Shown one piece after another: positions 26,001 through 39,500 of a DNA stretch of 64,000 nucleotides. The translations under genes and the position numbers were made by a program. Every line of letters starts with the position of its first letter. Positions within the stretch are counted from its first letter, which is position 1. Below the pieces are notes generated by a model. The model had not been told where the DNA came from. It saw only the letters and a list, made by a program, of their open reading frames with translations, and searched no databases. Source of the stretch: Ilex aquifolium (lineage: Eukaryota > Streptophyta > Magnoliopsida > Aquifoliales > Aquifoliaceae); assembly GCA_951799425.1 (NCBI GenBank), contig OX637395.1:40229173-40293172 (forward strand). The letters are read 5' to 3'.

Positions 26001-27356
26001 ATCCTGAAGATAAGCAATTGATTCTGAATTACATATTTGACAAGAATCTTGACATGAGGTATCTTTATTTTTTAATGTCCCAATTGATACAATTTAAAAA
26101 ATTATTTACTATGTGAGCGAAAGTATTTGTATGCTTACCGGATTTTTGTGTAATATTAAATTTTTTTATTTCAAACAGAGAGGATTTAATTAGGTTTGAA
26201 CATGACCATGCTGGACGCCACTGTCTCATGACACTATTACCAAAGCAGTGGTTACTTGATTCGGTTGGAAAATTAGGAACAATCTTTTATTAACTTTTTA
26301 AAGATTTATCCATATGTCGGTACCATAACTTAAACCACTGCCAATTTACTTTTTTATTTTTCCAATGACTGTCACAGGTTGTGGATTTGGCGCACAATTT
26401 GTTATCTAATGAAGATAAGACAAATCCAAAAACTGGGTTAGAGAGGTGGTATCTACCCACGTGGTTCTCGGTAATAAACTTGTGTTTATTTGTAGGACCT
26501 AATTATTTTATTTTTAAAAAAAAAATAATACATACAATATGTTGATTATAAATTTGTTTGTTGTATTTAGCAACAGGCACTGGCTCGTGCTGGAACGGCT
26601 GACAGTGCAAGTAAAAAAGCTTTTCTTCAATCCTTGTGTGCTGCGAATGGGAAGTACATAAAAGATTTTACATACTGTGACAAGGTCTGTATTGACCATA
26701 TAATTAATCCTTTTGATTTCAAAAGTTTAACATTACTTACATTGATCCACGCTTATTAACAACGTATTGCTGTGTAAACAAATTTAGATATACATCCCGA
26801 TCAACAAGAACAACTCCCATTGGTATCTATGCGTCATTGACGTAACTGAACAGAAAGCTCTTTTGTTGGACCCGCTTCCTGGTGACGATATTTCAACTCG
26901 GCTGAATGTTGTGCATAATGTGGTCTTTGAATTAGATGATGTCCTTGAAGCTACACAGCATAAGTACCAACCTTATTTGGGAACATTCACTTTGTCCGCA
27001 CCGTCTTGGGCCCCACGTCAGGGGAATGCATATGATTGTGGAATGTTTGTTGTGAAGATGATCCTGGCTCCAGTGCTTTGTCCAGGCTTTAGCATTAAGG
27101 TGAAATATATAACATAGGCAACCTACGACATGTCGGGATCTGTGATCTATAATTTGTTTATATCCCTCTTTTAATCGAATTTTGTTAACAAGGTGGTATC
27201 ATGTTGTCGCAGGAAGATTCGAATGAAATGCGGATGAACTTTGCGTTTTCATTAGCTACTCACCCTGACAACAAAGTTCACAACAAACTCATACATAAGG
27301 CGCGAGAACGAGGGATAGAAACGGGGAAATGTAGAAGTATATTAGCAGGAATGTGA
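23013..27356 (+). CDS. Transposon-type HMG-box/Ulp1-like cysteine protease (Kaonashi-like)
   Basis: This is a many-exon gene. Exons 23013-23057, 23299-23345, 23427-23504, 23594-23648, 23731-23862 and 23964-24569 join in frame; the start codon upstream is unresolved. Exons 3-5 give QRPPTAWLFFYKEQMQ and VIKQLGDQWRKMADCEKEKY, a recognisable HMG box. The 606-nt exon gives the helical region found before Ulp1 domains in MULE-borne genes ([28 protein letters not shown]). After a spacer with KMENAIVNLTGMVGSMVN (possible coiled coil) come YIPINKNNSHWYLCVID, LLLDPLPG and APRQGNAYDCGMFVVKM, the His, Asp, Gln and Cys of a C48 peptidase. The last exon ends SILAGM, stop at 27354. Ulp1-like genes of this sort ride in Kaonashi-type MULEs. 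All catalytic residues are present. Exon borders between 24770 and 26900 are approximate. Confidence 0.75.
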
Positions 27357-28236
27357 GAATGGGTTCGGTATGTATATAGTGGAATACAATGTGCTTTGTT
27401 AGACGGGATGTATATATTGGAATACAAAGTTGCCTGATAGCTGGAATGTGCTTTGATAGGCATGATATATTTATTGGAATACAATGTTTATTGGTGAATG
27501 AAATCTGCTTATGTAGTCGATATTTATATATTTGAATACAATGTGTACAGTTTTAAGGAAGAAGAGGTTCTCACTATTTTCTTGCTCTTATTTTTTGATC
27601 TTCTTTCGTTACTTGCCATTTTATTTGGTTGTTGAGAAACCAAAGGAAAATGAAAGGAAAAGAGAAAAGAAAGGGAATATGCCTCCAGTTACTTGTGTTC
27701 CTTTGGTTTTTCACGTTAATTGAAAAACAAGTCCAATTCTTGGGTCTAATACCGTTGTCTGATTTCATTTCCTCTGGTTGTAGTTAGATGTTTTGACATC
27801 CAAACGGGTTAGGTGAAATTTTGTATTGCAATAACCTTAGAATGCAAGTTATTACTGCAAGTTTCCAGTGCAAGATTGGCAGGTGTTTGTCAAACAATGC
27901 CACATGTTTGTGAAATGTACTGAGTGGCTTGTAGTTCTATATGTGTAGTGGAACAACTTTACATTGCCCACTTCTTTTTGGTAAATGTGATATTTATTTT
28001 GAATTAATTATGGATACCTACAAATACCTTGGGTGTTGTCTGTTCATTGGGTCTGGTGTTTCCTGAACATAAACCAAAACAAGCCTTATGTCCCAATCAT
28101 TTGGGGTCGGCTATATGAGTCCGTTTTTGCCATTCATGTCGGTGTTTCCTGAAGATCATAAATACTATTATTGAACTTTAGTCCTGTGGCTATGATTTGG
28201 CAAGTGAAAAGAATATACACTTTGATATTCATGCAG

Positions 28237-28308
28237 AAAGTAATTGCTGGGTTAAGACGTATCAATCTTGAAGGGCTGCGATGGAGAGTGTTCGATGGCA
28301 AAGGCCAG
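28237..28308 (+). pseudogene. Isolated exon of a mitochondrial ribosomal protein L13-like gene
   Basis: A 72-nt exon bounded by ATGCAG and GGTTAG encodes AGLRRINLEGLRWRVFDGKG. This resembles the N-terminal exon of plant mitochondrial L13 (uL13m). No preceding start exon and no following exon of the family are seen nearby, so it looks like a captured gene fragment. Between 27357 and 28236 I see no gene. Confidence 0.6.
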
Positions 28309-28439
28309 GTTAGACTGCACCATTCCTTTTCCCCAGCTCCGACCAAAACTATCCACGCCCACATAATTTGCCTTAACAACACTATTGTTGTACACCAACA
28401 AAGTGGTAAGATTACCATCGGGATAATTAGGAATGCAAT

Positions 28440-30160
28440 CTTTTTTTTTTTTTTTTTGTAAACGAGGAATTTTATTCCAAAATGGAAGAATTTACAAGAA
28501 ACAACCACCAAATTTGTTCTAAAGTATGAAAGTTGGCTTTAACCCTTCAATGGGTTAAAACAATCTTAACTAAAATTTGAAAACTCAAAGCAAAATCAAA
28601 TTCTGCCTACAACATTAAAGTCCTAGCTATAAACCGAAAACCAACCCTTGAAAGACAGCATGGGACATCGGGAAGCTGAGCTACGAGAATTGATAGGCAG
28701 ATCAGAGCTCTTGGCTTGACTGAATTTGAGCTGAAGGAGCAGTCCATAGTATCTGCTGAGAAAGAAGAATTCCTGAAACAGCCGAAAAGTCTTGGATAAA
28801 ACCAACCCTTGGTATCTTCTTGGACAACCAACAGACAGCCTGCCATTAAGGCAGACATCCTCTCTTGCAGCACATTCCTTGAACTGGGGAAGATAGAAGA
28901 GCCATTTCAATAATCGAAGTACTAAAGTTCTCACTATAAAAGAGAACCAAACCTCTTCAATCCAATTCACTCCATCCTTCACCATGAAACGAAAATCAGA
29001 ATACCCACTGGACAAGGGCCGTAGAGCAAAGTTCCCAAAAAAATTCATGAATGAGGTACCAGAAAGAAATCTGATATATCATCGTCGAGTACAATACTCA
29101 AGAGAAGAATTTAGCGAAGAGGCAGCTGACCACGTTTCAGCATTTTTAAAAAAGCTTCTAAAGTCACAGGAAGATGACAATCCACCACCAGGAAAGGCAG
29201 GCAATGCAGTAGTAAAAGAACCCCAAGGAGGCCCATCCACCAGTCAGTAGATCAGATCTTCACATCTTCCTTAAACCATCCTTCTCCACAACACATACCC
29301 ACAGAAACCTCCAGAACCAGATAAGAAGCAATGAACACCATACAGAACTCCAAATTCCAGTTAGAATAACTGTACTTTGTCTTTTGAATGGATTTAAGAC
29401 ACTTCTCCATGCATTTGATATAAAGTGTTGTGTTATTCTGTATACCTCCATGGAGTTAATGAAATTCAAAGCACATCCCTTTGATTTTCACACTTGTATG
29501 CAATAGCTATCCAATCCCCTGTTTTTGGTCAGAAACCATCATCCTTCATCCTGCTGTAACAAAGTTCGAACAGACAAAGGCAAAATATCAGCTATAGACA
29601 AAACAGTGTATCTTCCAGTTTGTACTGCATAACGTGCCAAGTCAGCAATGCCATTTGCGTTCCTGTATATATGTTTTATCTGTACACTAGAAATAACCCG
29701 TGCCTGAAGACAAAGTGTAACTAAAAAAATTGATTATTAAATTTGAACGCAAAATAATCAAACACTGAACTCGAATACGTACTTATCTGAAAGCCTAAAC
29801 TCGTCCTATATCACGTGTCTAAAGTCACTATAAACACGAAATAATCAAACCACACTCAAACAATTTCAGAATTAGCATCCAACAAAACACCTTAGACACA
29901 GCGGTTTGTGCAACTAATCTAAGGGCAGTAGCTGGTAGTCCTTCATTCTCTCTCTTGTCTGAGTGCCAGTTCCACACAATTATACTAACTTACTAAGGAT
30001 GAAACCCAATATGGTCAAATTTTTTTTTTTTTTTTTAATTAAAACCCATTGTGGGTTCTAGTATAGAAAAAACACCAAGATTACAAGAAGCAAAAGGCAG
30101 AGCCTAAACAAAAGAAAGGGGGAAGAAGCCAAAGTTGGCTTTAACCCTTCAATAAGAAAA
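28440..30160 (-). mobile_element. Antisense LINE-type debris
   Basis: T-runs at 28440-28458 and 30020-30037 are each followed by sequence containing GTTGGCTTTAACCCTTCAAT, as expected for poly(A) ends of minus-strand retroposons. At 29711-29539 the minus strand encodes QIKHIYRNANGIADLARYA, the C-terminal RNase H motif of plant LINE pol proteins, ending in TGA at 29541-29539. The element is fragmentary and I see no reverse transcriptase region. The interval 30160-32265 has no gene I recognise. Confidence 0.55.
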
Positions 30161-31771
30161 AGGAAACAAAATCTTTGAATGGTCAGATGAAAGGCGCCAA
30201 GTCAGCTGAAAAGTCAGCTGGAAAACCAATAAAACCAGCTGAGAGTCCAGCTGAGGGCATGATCAGAAGAAACTGGATCCAAGAGAAAGCCAAGAAACCA
30301 GCTGGGAGCTTCAAAAAAGGCGTAGCTGCTTGGTCAAAATGGAACAAGAATCCAAAAAAATGCCCAAGCCGTAGGAAAGCACTGAGCTGAGGGCGAGCTG
30401 TGAGAGTCTCCATGCTGTAGTGAGCTGCGAGCAAGGCAGTAAAGGAGGAAAAAATGAGCCTCCTTTAAGACAAGGATCCAGGGAATCCAAAATCCAAATC
30501 AGAAGGAGAACCCAAGACTGCGGGGAGCTGGGAGAGTCATCCATCTAAAGTGTGTTGTGGTCAGGGCAGTTAAGGGGAACAAAGAGCCTCCATAAAAAAT
30601 AGGAAAATGCAAACCAGAGGTGCACTGAACTGCCATCAGAACCGAGGAGTGACATGTACCGAAGACAAAAGGGCATATGCAGCGTACAGCAGAGCATTAA
30701 AGAGATGCACTGTACAGAGTCCAAGGGCAATGCATCCAGCAGGTATAAAGATCCAACGACTGAGACAGAAGAAAAAAGAGGAAGCTTCTCCAGAAAATCT
30801 GAACCTCTGCAAATCATAAAACGAAACTTCAAACATCTCCCAAATCCTCAATGAAGCGTACAGCAGAGCAGCCAGAGAAAGGCGATCAACTTCCCGTAAA
30901 AATTCCCAAAACATGTCCAGAGGAGGTTCCAGAAAAAGGTCAGGAAAAGCAAGAGATCCCAGGAGATGAGAAGACCAGTGGCAACGACATATGGAGAATA
31001 GCAGCAGAGCTTATAGGTCGTCTATACATTGAGGACCCAATGGATATTGAGAAGGAGGGATATCAACTGGGGAAGCCACTCCCAAGAGGTGCATCAAGAA
31101 CAGAGCATCCGAAGAGTCCCTTGAGCAAAGAACAGTAGAAAACCAGGAGACCACACACTGCACACAACCACAGTCAGACGAATCCCCCAAAGGAAGACCA
31201 CAAAATTAAAATGAAGCTCTTCTTTCCCAAACAAACTCCAAATGAAAATCTGTAGAAATGAGAGAATGTGAAAACTTGAAAATATAAAGGAATATGAATT
31301 TTGGATGGATGAATCTGTGTTTTTTCCTTGTGCTTGAAACATAAAGAATGATCTGAATAAACGATACTGCCCAGAACACCAAGCAGCAAATGCACCATTA
31401 CTCCAATCTTGTTATTACCCAAAAGATGAGCATGGACACACCTCTGATTAAAGCATGACTAAGAGAGAGGCCTTTGAAGCATCTGCATATTCTCAAGAAT
31501 CTACAAAACGCATCATCAACAAATCCAATGATCTCCCTTTCTTTGTTCTTGTCTCTCTCTTTGAATGATGGAATGTGAAAGGCAACATGGTTCTCGCAGA
31601 AAGATCAACGAGAAAGGAACTTGAGGAAGTCTCCAAAAGGGGAAGGACCTCAGACAGCCTTGTTTCATGAGCCCCCAAAAAACAAAAGCTTGCTATAAAG
31701 AACAACAGAAGCAAAAAAAGCACAGTGTAACAGAAACAGCTTGTCTGCAACTGTCAATTATATATATACAT

Positions 31772-31802
<31 letters not shown>

Positions 31803-32265
31803 CAAATATTAAGGGAGTGAAAGGAAAAAGATGAAAACAAAAACCCATCAAAGTAATAGACACAATATTTAAAAACACTACAGCCATTCAACACATATAC
31901 GCATTCACGTAGATATGCATATACACTCCCATATATGTACCTTAAATGGGTGTTAATAAAGCACTGGTTCAAAAAGGATTTCAAAGTTAAAAAATACACC
32001 TATAGTTCAAAATGGACTTGGTAATGGAGGTGAGCGCGTTCTTGGAGGCGCTTGAACTCATCGGCTACTTAACAAACCAAGCTAGTGTAAACAATGATCA
32101 AAACAAAGTTGAGGCCATTGATTAGGATTTATGGAATCATTTAAATTGAATCTTCTAATTACCCAACCACTTAATTTCTAAGTTAAGGATATCAGCTATG
32201 ATTTACAGGAAACTTATAATAACAGGAGAAGGGGGGGGGGGGGAGTAGAAAATAGCAGAATGAAC

Positions 32266-32406
32266 CTCAATGCCCTCAATTTTAATGTTAACTTTTTCTC
32301 CCCCTTTCACAGTGAACTCAGAAGCTGGTTTTGGTAGTCCATTGTCTAAATCAATGGGTCGATTCAGTCCACCATACTGAACTGGAACATCCTCTGGCCT
32401 AATAAA
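32266..32406 (-). pseudogene. Isolated patellin-like exon (Sec14/GOLD family)
   Basis: A 141-nt segment with acceptor CAAG and donor GAG/GTTC encodes FIRPEDVPVQYGGLNRP followed by ASEFTVKGGEKVNIKIEGIE. That is the CRAL-TRIO to GOLD junction of plant patellins. The flanking exons of the lipid-binding and GOLD domains are not found. A second host-gene fragment in the same interval suggests capture by a transposon. Confidence 0.6.
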
Positions 32407-32849
32407 CTTGATCAAAGAACCAAACCCACTTTAAATAAAGGACCTAGAATAGTAAAATGTGAAGATGATCAATAATTATACAAAACAGGATACAGGAAAT
32501 AGGCGAACAGAAGAACAAAAACCCAAAAAATCATAAGAGCATTTAACAAATGAAAACTAAACAATCCTAGAATGGAAAATTGAACAGAACGCAAAACGCT
32601 TTTTCTATAAACAGAAAACACTGATACAACCGAACAAAAAAGGCATTAAAGATGATCTATCACGAGCAAAATAGGAGCAAATCAAAGGGTGAACATAAAA
32701 AAACCTTTAAATCAAAAAAAAAAAGAACAAAATGAGCCAAGGTACTTTCTTAGCAACGGTAGGCGAGAGGTGAATAAATTGTCGAAATCCCATCCATTAA
32801 TGACATGCACTCTGCATTCATCTTAGTACCTTGCCCATAATAATTAGCA

Positions 32850-33005
32850 GCAGCAACAGCAGATTGCTATGTGAAACAAACTCAGAATAAGTTGTACATT
32901 GAACATCAAAATGACACAATAAATCTGCCAATGCATTGGCCTCTATATACACATGCCTAAACTCATACTGCATACCTCCAAGCATCCCCCATATCTGTTG
33001 ATGTA
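32850..33005 (-). mobile_element. Second LINE RNase H remnant
   Basis: The minus strand encodes YEFRHVYIEANALADLLCHF, the same RNase H motif as at 29.6 kb but a different sequence, so it derives from another LINE insertion. Only the C-terminal part is visible. Confidence 0.5.
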
Positions 33006-33510
33006 ATCAGGTGTGTCAAAGCTTGCTATAGCAGGTTTCAGGCTCAATTTGGAGATCATATACACTTTACCAAACTCCATCTGGTGGTATAATTGGTAGG
33101 CCACATCATTAAAACTGCTACCTTATGTTTTCCCCTGTAAACAACCAAGACAAAAAAAACACATCAGGACCACTGCTACCCAGGGACAGCAACCATGTCA
33201 CCAGACCTACTATAGCTGATTATTTATCATCAAAACAAACAATCATATGAGCATGATCTCAAACTCTTAAACATTTTCCCTACTGCATCACCACAGGTAG
33301 TATATTTCATTTGATATAAATGCATCTGCCTACATACAGATCCACCGTTACAAATTCAATTCAATATTGATTAAAATGTTCAAAACTGTATATTCATCGG
33401 TCTAAAACTGTAACTGTACATATGAAAGAAAACAAATCATGTAATCAGTTTGTCCACCACCAGCAGATACACGGTGTCTTCCTCGATTCTCCAATGAAAC
33501 AATACACACG

Positions 33511-36500
33511 TCAAGGTGTGTGTAGTGCCATATGTATGATCCTATCTCTGACAATGTTCTCGTCAGCAGTGACCAAGTTAATAGCGATTTCCGTTCGAAT
33601 GTCTTTACTCCTACCCTGCATTTAACATATTGAAACCATTAAACATAACACTTGAATTTTTTTTTTTTTTTATTTGTACGGTTACAGATATGCGGCAATG
33701 TCATCACGGAAGATTTATTGTTATTCACCTTTACTGTAAAACCTTGCCCCAAATGTGCTGATTGCATCATCTTCACAACGAAAATTCCGCAATCATTTCC
33801 ATTGTCTTGTACGGGCATCCATGCTGGTTTAACAACCTGGAACGTGCGCAAATTGTGTTTAAAATCGGCCGCCCTACTTGCAAGAATGTTGTCCAACACC
33901 TCAATCTACAAAACAAGTTTGGAATGTAATTGGCCAAATTAAAAAAATTTGTTGACAAGTATCATATGCTAAATGAAAACATTAAGTATCTTACAACTCT
34001 ATTCGCATTTGTGCGGCGAACATTGTTTCTTTTTGGATTTGGCAGAGGGTCGAGTATGAATGTTTGTTTCTCCTCTATATCCACAAAAAGTAGATACCAA
34101 TGTGATTTTTCATCGTTCATTGGGATATAAATCTACATACAGACAAACAATTATTCATAATATACACTAACTTACAAACAATTAGAAAACGAATTAAAGC
34201 AGTATAGACTACCTTTGTAGTTGATGAAAAATCAGGAAGTTGAAGGCGACTAAACTTCTTTTTTTTCTTAGTTACCCTTGCACCTTCACTGCGGGTGCGG
34301 CGGCGTGACGTTGGTTGTTCCTCCATTCCCATGGCTTGTTGTTGCATACAGTCACAAGCTTACACACATTAATTTGTTTGTCACATGACCCGAACTGTGT
34401 ATTGCATAATGCAACTAAAAATTGTGCATAACTGATGACAACATATACTTACAGAGAAGACTGTAGGTAAGTACCATCGTCCCCTTTGCGGAGCGATGCA
34501 GGCACACATATCAATTACCTAAAAACATTGTTTACACGATATTTTAGTTTCATTCTCATAACGTAACAACAATAACAGTCAAGAAATTAACTTTCACGAA
34601 CAATTCCACTAAGCCATTTGTTCGGGGCAAGGGTCTGTAACACCTCCCTCGTTCCTGCATCATGGTCACCAACTGATACCATTCGCTCACTACACGTAAA
34701 CAAAACCAATAAATTTTATGCACAGGTGCTGTATTGGAAAACGATAAAACTAGCACCCGTTACAAATAATGCCATGGACAAACATAAAAAGTACAACAGC
34801 ACATACTCAGCTGGCAAGTGTTTGTCAAATATGTAAAGGTAGATTGCGCGTTCGACATCATCATCGATATGGGTTATTCTTGGGAACACCACATCTGCCA
34901 TCTACAAAGCAAATTAGCGTATAATTCATTCAGCTTCACACTCACCTGAAAATACATGTTGATTTTTTAATAAACCATATCAATATAGCATACTTCATAT
35001 GGTTGGTCTCCCTCTACAGCATCTGGATCATCCAAATCAACCTAAAATATAAAGTTCGCAATTGTCAGTTCACGTCAACAAGTAAGCAGTAATGGATGTC
35101 GTTAAACAATGAACAACACATTTTAAGGTTGCACCAGTACAACGGAGTTAATACACACCTTCGTCAGATCAATTTCATCTTCTTCTTTATTTCCCCCCAT
35201 TTCATGTATGACATCCTTCGCATTCCCCGATTTATCAAGAAATTTTGACATCAGCTGTCCTATATCACCCAGTCGTTTATCCATCACAGACAAAGTAGTT
35301 GTGTAGTTTGATGCAAAAGTATCAAACTTTTTTTCCATGCGCTCTGCAAGAACCTCAAGTCTTCCAACTCTTATCCGCAAATCCTAAAAAAAACATACGT
35401 AATAATTCACAGTACAGTCAAAGATTTGCAGATAAATATTATGTTTATTATGAAAATTTATAGATTAGACATGGTATATGTACATACGTCAGCAACTGCT
35501 TGCTGGGATGCAGAACCAAGTGCATCATCAATGATCTCCTCCTCCACAAAAACATCCAACTACAACAAGTAAAACGAATGTAATCACATGCTTGTCAAAT
35601 ACTATGTAAGACTATACCATACAACAGTGCATATGGAAAAATTGTCTTCTCTGGAGAAAATTTATACCTCCTCCAGATGGAACCCGTCATAAGTGAAGAT
35701 ATCATTCATTCTTTTATTGACCTCGCTGTCACCCCACTCTACAATCCGGGGTACCTCACGAAAAACCATAGGAATGATGGTTTGCCCTCTCGGTGTAACT
35801 CGTTCAAGATAAAAGACCTGCATACAAAAGAAACTGAAGACAATAAAACACTATTTACCATTGGTATACAATGATTAGCACTCAAAAGTAGCATATTGTT
35901 ACGCTCTTTTTGGACTAATTATACTTTGATGGAGTTTAAATGATGATATTTTAGGTTCTAAAGTGAAGGAAAGTCCAAAGGCATCCAAGAAATACATTTG
36001 AGGGACAAATGCCGAATTAACGCAAGACCAAGGGAGCAATATCAGGAGAATGCAAAGAATGAAGGACAAAGTGTAATAAAAGCATTTGAAAAATCAGCAT
36101 GCATGCAACCACCGTCCATTTGCCCACTTGCCCACTTGCCCACTTGCCCACTTGCATTCTTAAGCTTATAAATAGGCTGCTCCTTCTGCATTTCAAGGGG
36201 GATCGGAGGGTGGAATTGGTGGAAAAACCAAGAGAGGAACTAAGAGTTAGGAGAGATTTTAGAAGAGTTTTTAGAGAGCAAATTTTCTTTCATCTTTTGT
36301 AGCTTCCATTTCAATTCATGTATTGAAGATTTTATGCTTATGTTCTTATGGTAAGAGTTCTTTCTTCTAATTGTCATTTCTTTATAGCTTTTATATTTAC
36401 TTGCTTGTATAAATATAATGGAAGGCTGAGCCTCCTCTTCTAATTGTCATTTCTTTATAGCTTTTATTATTTTCTTTTTATTATATCTTGGTTGTGAATT

Positions 36501-39500
36501 AAACACCAAGTAGTTATTGTTTTCTTTTATGTATTTTTATTTCTTGGTTGTGAATTAAACACCAAGTAGTTATTGTTTTCTTTTATGTATTTTTATCTCT
36601 TGGTTGTGAATTAAACACCAAGTATTTATTGCTTTCTTTTAATTTAAGTATTGTTTTCTTTTACTTCCATTGTTGGAGCTTCCTTCTTCCCCTTAGAGGA
36701 GTGAAACTCTTCCACTTTTCTAGAGCTTTACCAAAGCCGTGAAGGGTGGAACGTGATTCACTCATTCTTTGTCGAAGATCGGCTCCTTGTTTAGCTAATT
36801 TACTTTAAAGCATTTTACTTCTAGTGCTTGAGCATTTTACTTTGTAACACCTTTTTGGGGATGAGTACCATTCATCATTCTAGCTTTACCATAGCTATGA
36901 AGGGTGAGTAGTCCTCATTCACTCTTTGGGAAGGGATGATAGATATGTAAAAGATTAATCCGGACATTATGTTTGTGTATCACCTTTATGCTTAAATGTT
37001 CTATACTCCACTTGATTTTTGGGTGATTGAATGCACCTAGCAAAGTAAAGGTACTTTGTATAATCAACGGATCTTTCTATGATAAATGGATGACTCCTAC
37101 ATGGAAAGATCCATTGATTCAAGGCAAGTACCCTAACTAACTCTTCATGACAAACTTTCAATGTCCACAATTATTGCACTTCATTCCTATCTTCCGATTA
37201 ATTTGCCGTTGACACGGGAGTTAATTGAGTTATAAAACATAAACATAATGCACCGGATAATCAACTACATATTCTGATTCCCGAACCAAAGAGTGTTTGT
37301 TACATTTGATCATCTTATATTTTGTCTAGAAAAAATACCCATTGGAAAGAATCTTACATTCTATCCAAAACTTCCCACAACTTCAAAATCATAATATTTC
37401 CAGTTACAAGTTTTTCTCACTATTTACTTCAAAGAACACCAACCATAGTTCCCTGAGGATTCGACTCTGGACTCAAACCGGATTATTACTACAGCTTGAC
37501 CGCCTGCACTTGGGTGTACACATTTCGGATCAAGTCATACAACATACACATTAACAAACACGTCCTGTATAAGTGCTTTACCATCAGAACAACAAGACAA
37601 CCACCCAGTGATCCCCGCCCGGATGCTTGAAATTTTGTAATGCCTTCAAGGACTCCATCAAATACGAACTTGCACCAATTTGTATGTCGTAATGAAGGCA
37701 CATCAACAACAGAGTGTAATGAAGCAACACTTAGCGTTAGTCTCATTGTTGGACGAAGCATACAAGCAATAATATATAAAACAGACAGCCTTATAAAATC
37801 GTCAGAGACATCTGTGATTGAACTAAGGCGCTCCGACAAATGTTTCACAGATACCTCCGGTTGTCCGTTAAATATAGACGTACAAAGGTCCTGAATCCTG
37901 TCCTTTGTACCCGTGGTGACCACATTTGTCTCAGAAAATTGCAAACCTAGTATGTAGATCATGTGAGAGAGGGGGAAGTACCCAACATTCGAACATTGCG
38001 AGATTACTTACATCCCACAAGGAATAGTGTCCCCTCTTGTTTTATTTTTCCTGAAAATGCTCCCCTCTTTACTGTAAAGCCGGGGACAGTGCAGTTATTG
38101 CCCGTGTTTCATGGATTGGATGCAGAAAATCCGTATCTGCATATCAAAGACTTCGAAGAAGTGTGTGGAACATTTCAAGACAATTCTGAATTGACAAAAA
38201 TGAAATTGTTTTCTTTCTCTTTGAGGGATAAAGCCAAACAATGGTTACATTCTTTAAAATCTCTTTCAATCCCTAATTGGCAGGCTCTACAGAATGAATT
38301 TTTCAGAAAATTCTTTCCTCTGCACCGCACTAATACACTCAAAAGACAAATCATGAATTTTTCGGTCAAAGAAGGGGAAACTTTTTATCAAAGCTGGGAG
38401 AGATTCAAAGATCTTCTCCAATCTTGTCCACACCATGCTTTTGAAAATTGGACTTTGGCAGGTTTTTTCTATGATTCCTTGCCCACTAGGTTACGACAGT
38501 TTGTCGAAATGATGGCTCAAGGAGAGTTCATGGGAAAAAGTCCGGAGGAGGCATTCAATTTTTTTGATACCATATCTGACAGTTCTCAAATGTGGGACTC
38601 AGCATCTCCTACCACTGTAGAAGCCAAACCACCTACTTTCCAAGGGGGTAAGTATGTCTTGAGAGAAGATGATGATCTTAGAGCAAAAATGTCCACTTTG
38701 TCTCGAAAGCTTGAAGCTTTAGAGATGAAAAAGGTCCATCAAGTTGATGTTGTCCCTCCCACAGAACAAGTGTGTGGGATTTGTGCGCTAACAGGGCATC
38801 CTACTGGGGAATGCCCGACCATTCCGGCATTCAAAGAAGTTTTGTTGGAACAAACAAATGCCATTTCCAATTTCAACAAGCCTTACTCCAACCCATACTC
38901 TGAAACATACAATCCAGGGTGGCGGAACCACCCAAATTTCAGTTGGAGAAACACACAACCAACCCCCATGAATCAGCAACAAGGTCCACAACAACCACCT
39001 CAAGGACCTCCACAATATCCTCATCAACAAGGGCCACCACATCCACCTCAAGTACCTCCACAATATCCTCCATATCAACCACCACACAAAAGGAGCCTTG
39101 AAGATACATTGAATCAATTCATGCAAACCCAAATGAGCTATAACAATAGTTCTACTCAGGCTTTTATTGATTTCAAGGCCCAGACCACACAATCTTTTGA
39201 GGATCTCAAAGGCCACATTCAAAAGCTGACCCAGTCCATGAGCACACATGAGAAAGGAAAATTTCCTGCCCAACCAAAGCCTTCACAAGGCCAATTTCAG
39301 GTGGGAAATCCATCAACTATGGAAACTCCACAAGACCAAGCCAAAACTGTCACCACATTGAGAAGTGGCAAAAAGATTGACAAGTCCATCAGAAACATGC
39401 TAATTCCAGACCCAAAACCAGACTCAATTCCAGCCAACCCATTAAGTGAGCCAGAACTTGCAACAAAAAATGACTGTGATCCCATGATTGAACAAGAACC

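Noticed and set aside
36099..36302. Small ORF in the LTR (and its copy at 48169-48465)
   Set aside because: It overlaps the TATA box and the 8-bp repeats of the LTR and differs in length between LTR copies through the repeat indel.
35872..37957. Reading the LTR as 2.08 kb long and including a captured Ulp1-like fragment
   Set aside because: The 3' LTR ends in CA at 49700 followed by the TACAA target duplication, and the fragment continues without a break into the host gene beyond 50120.
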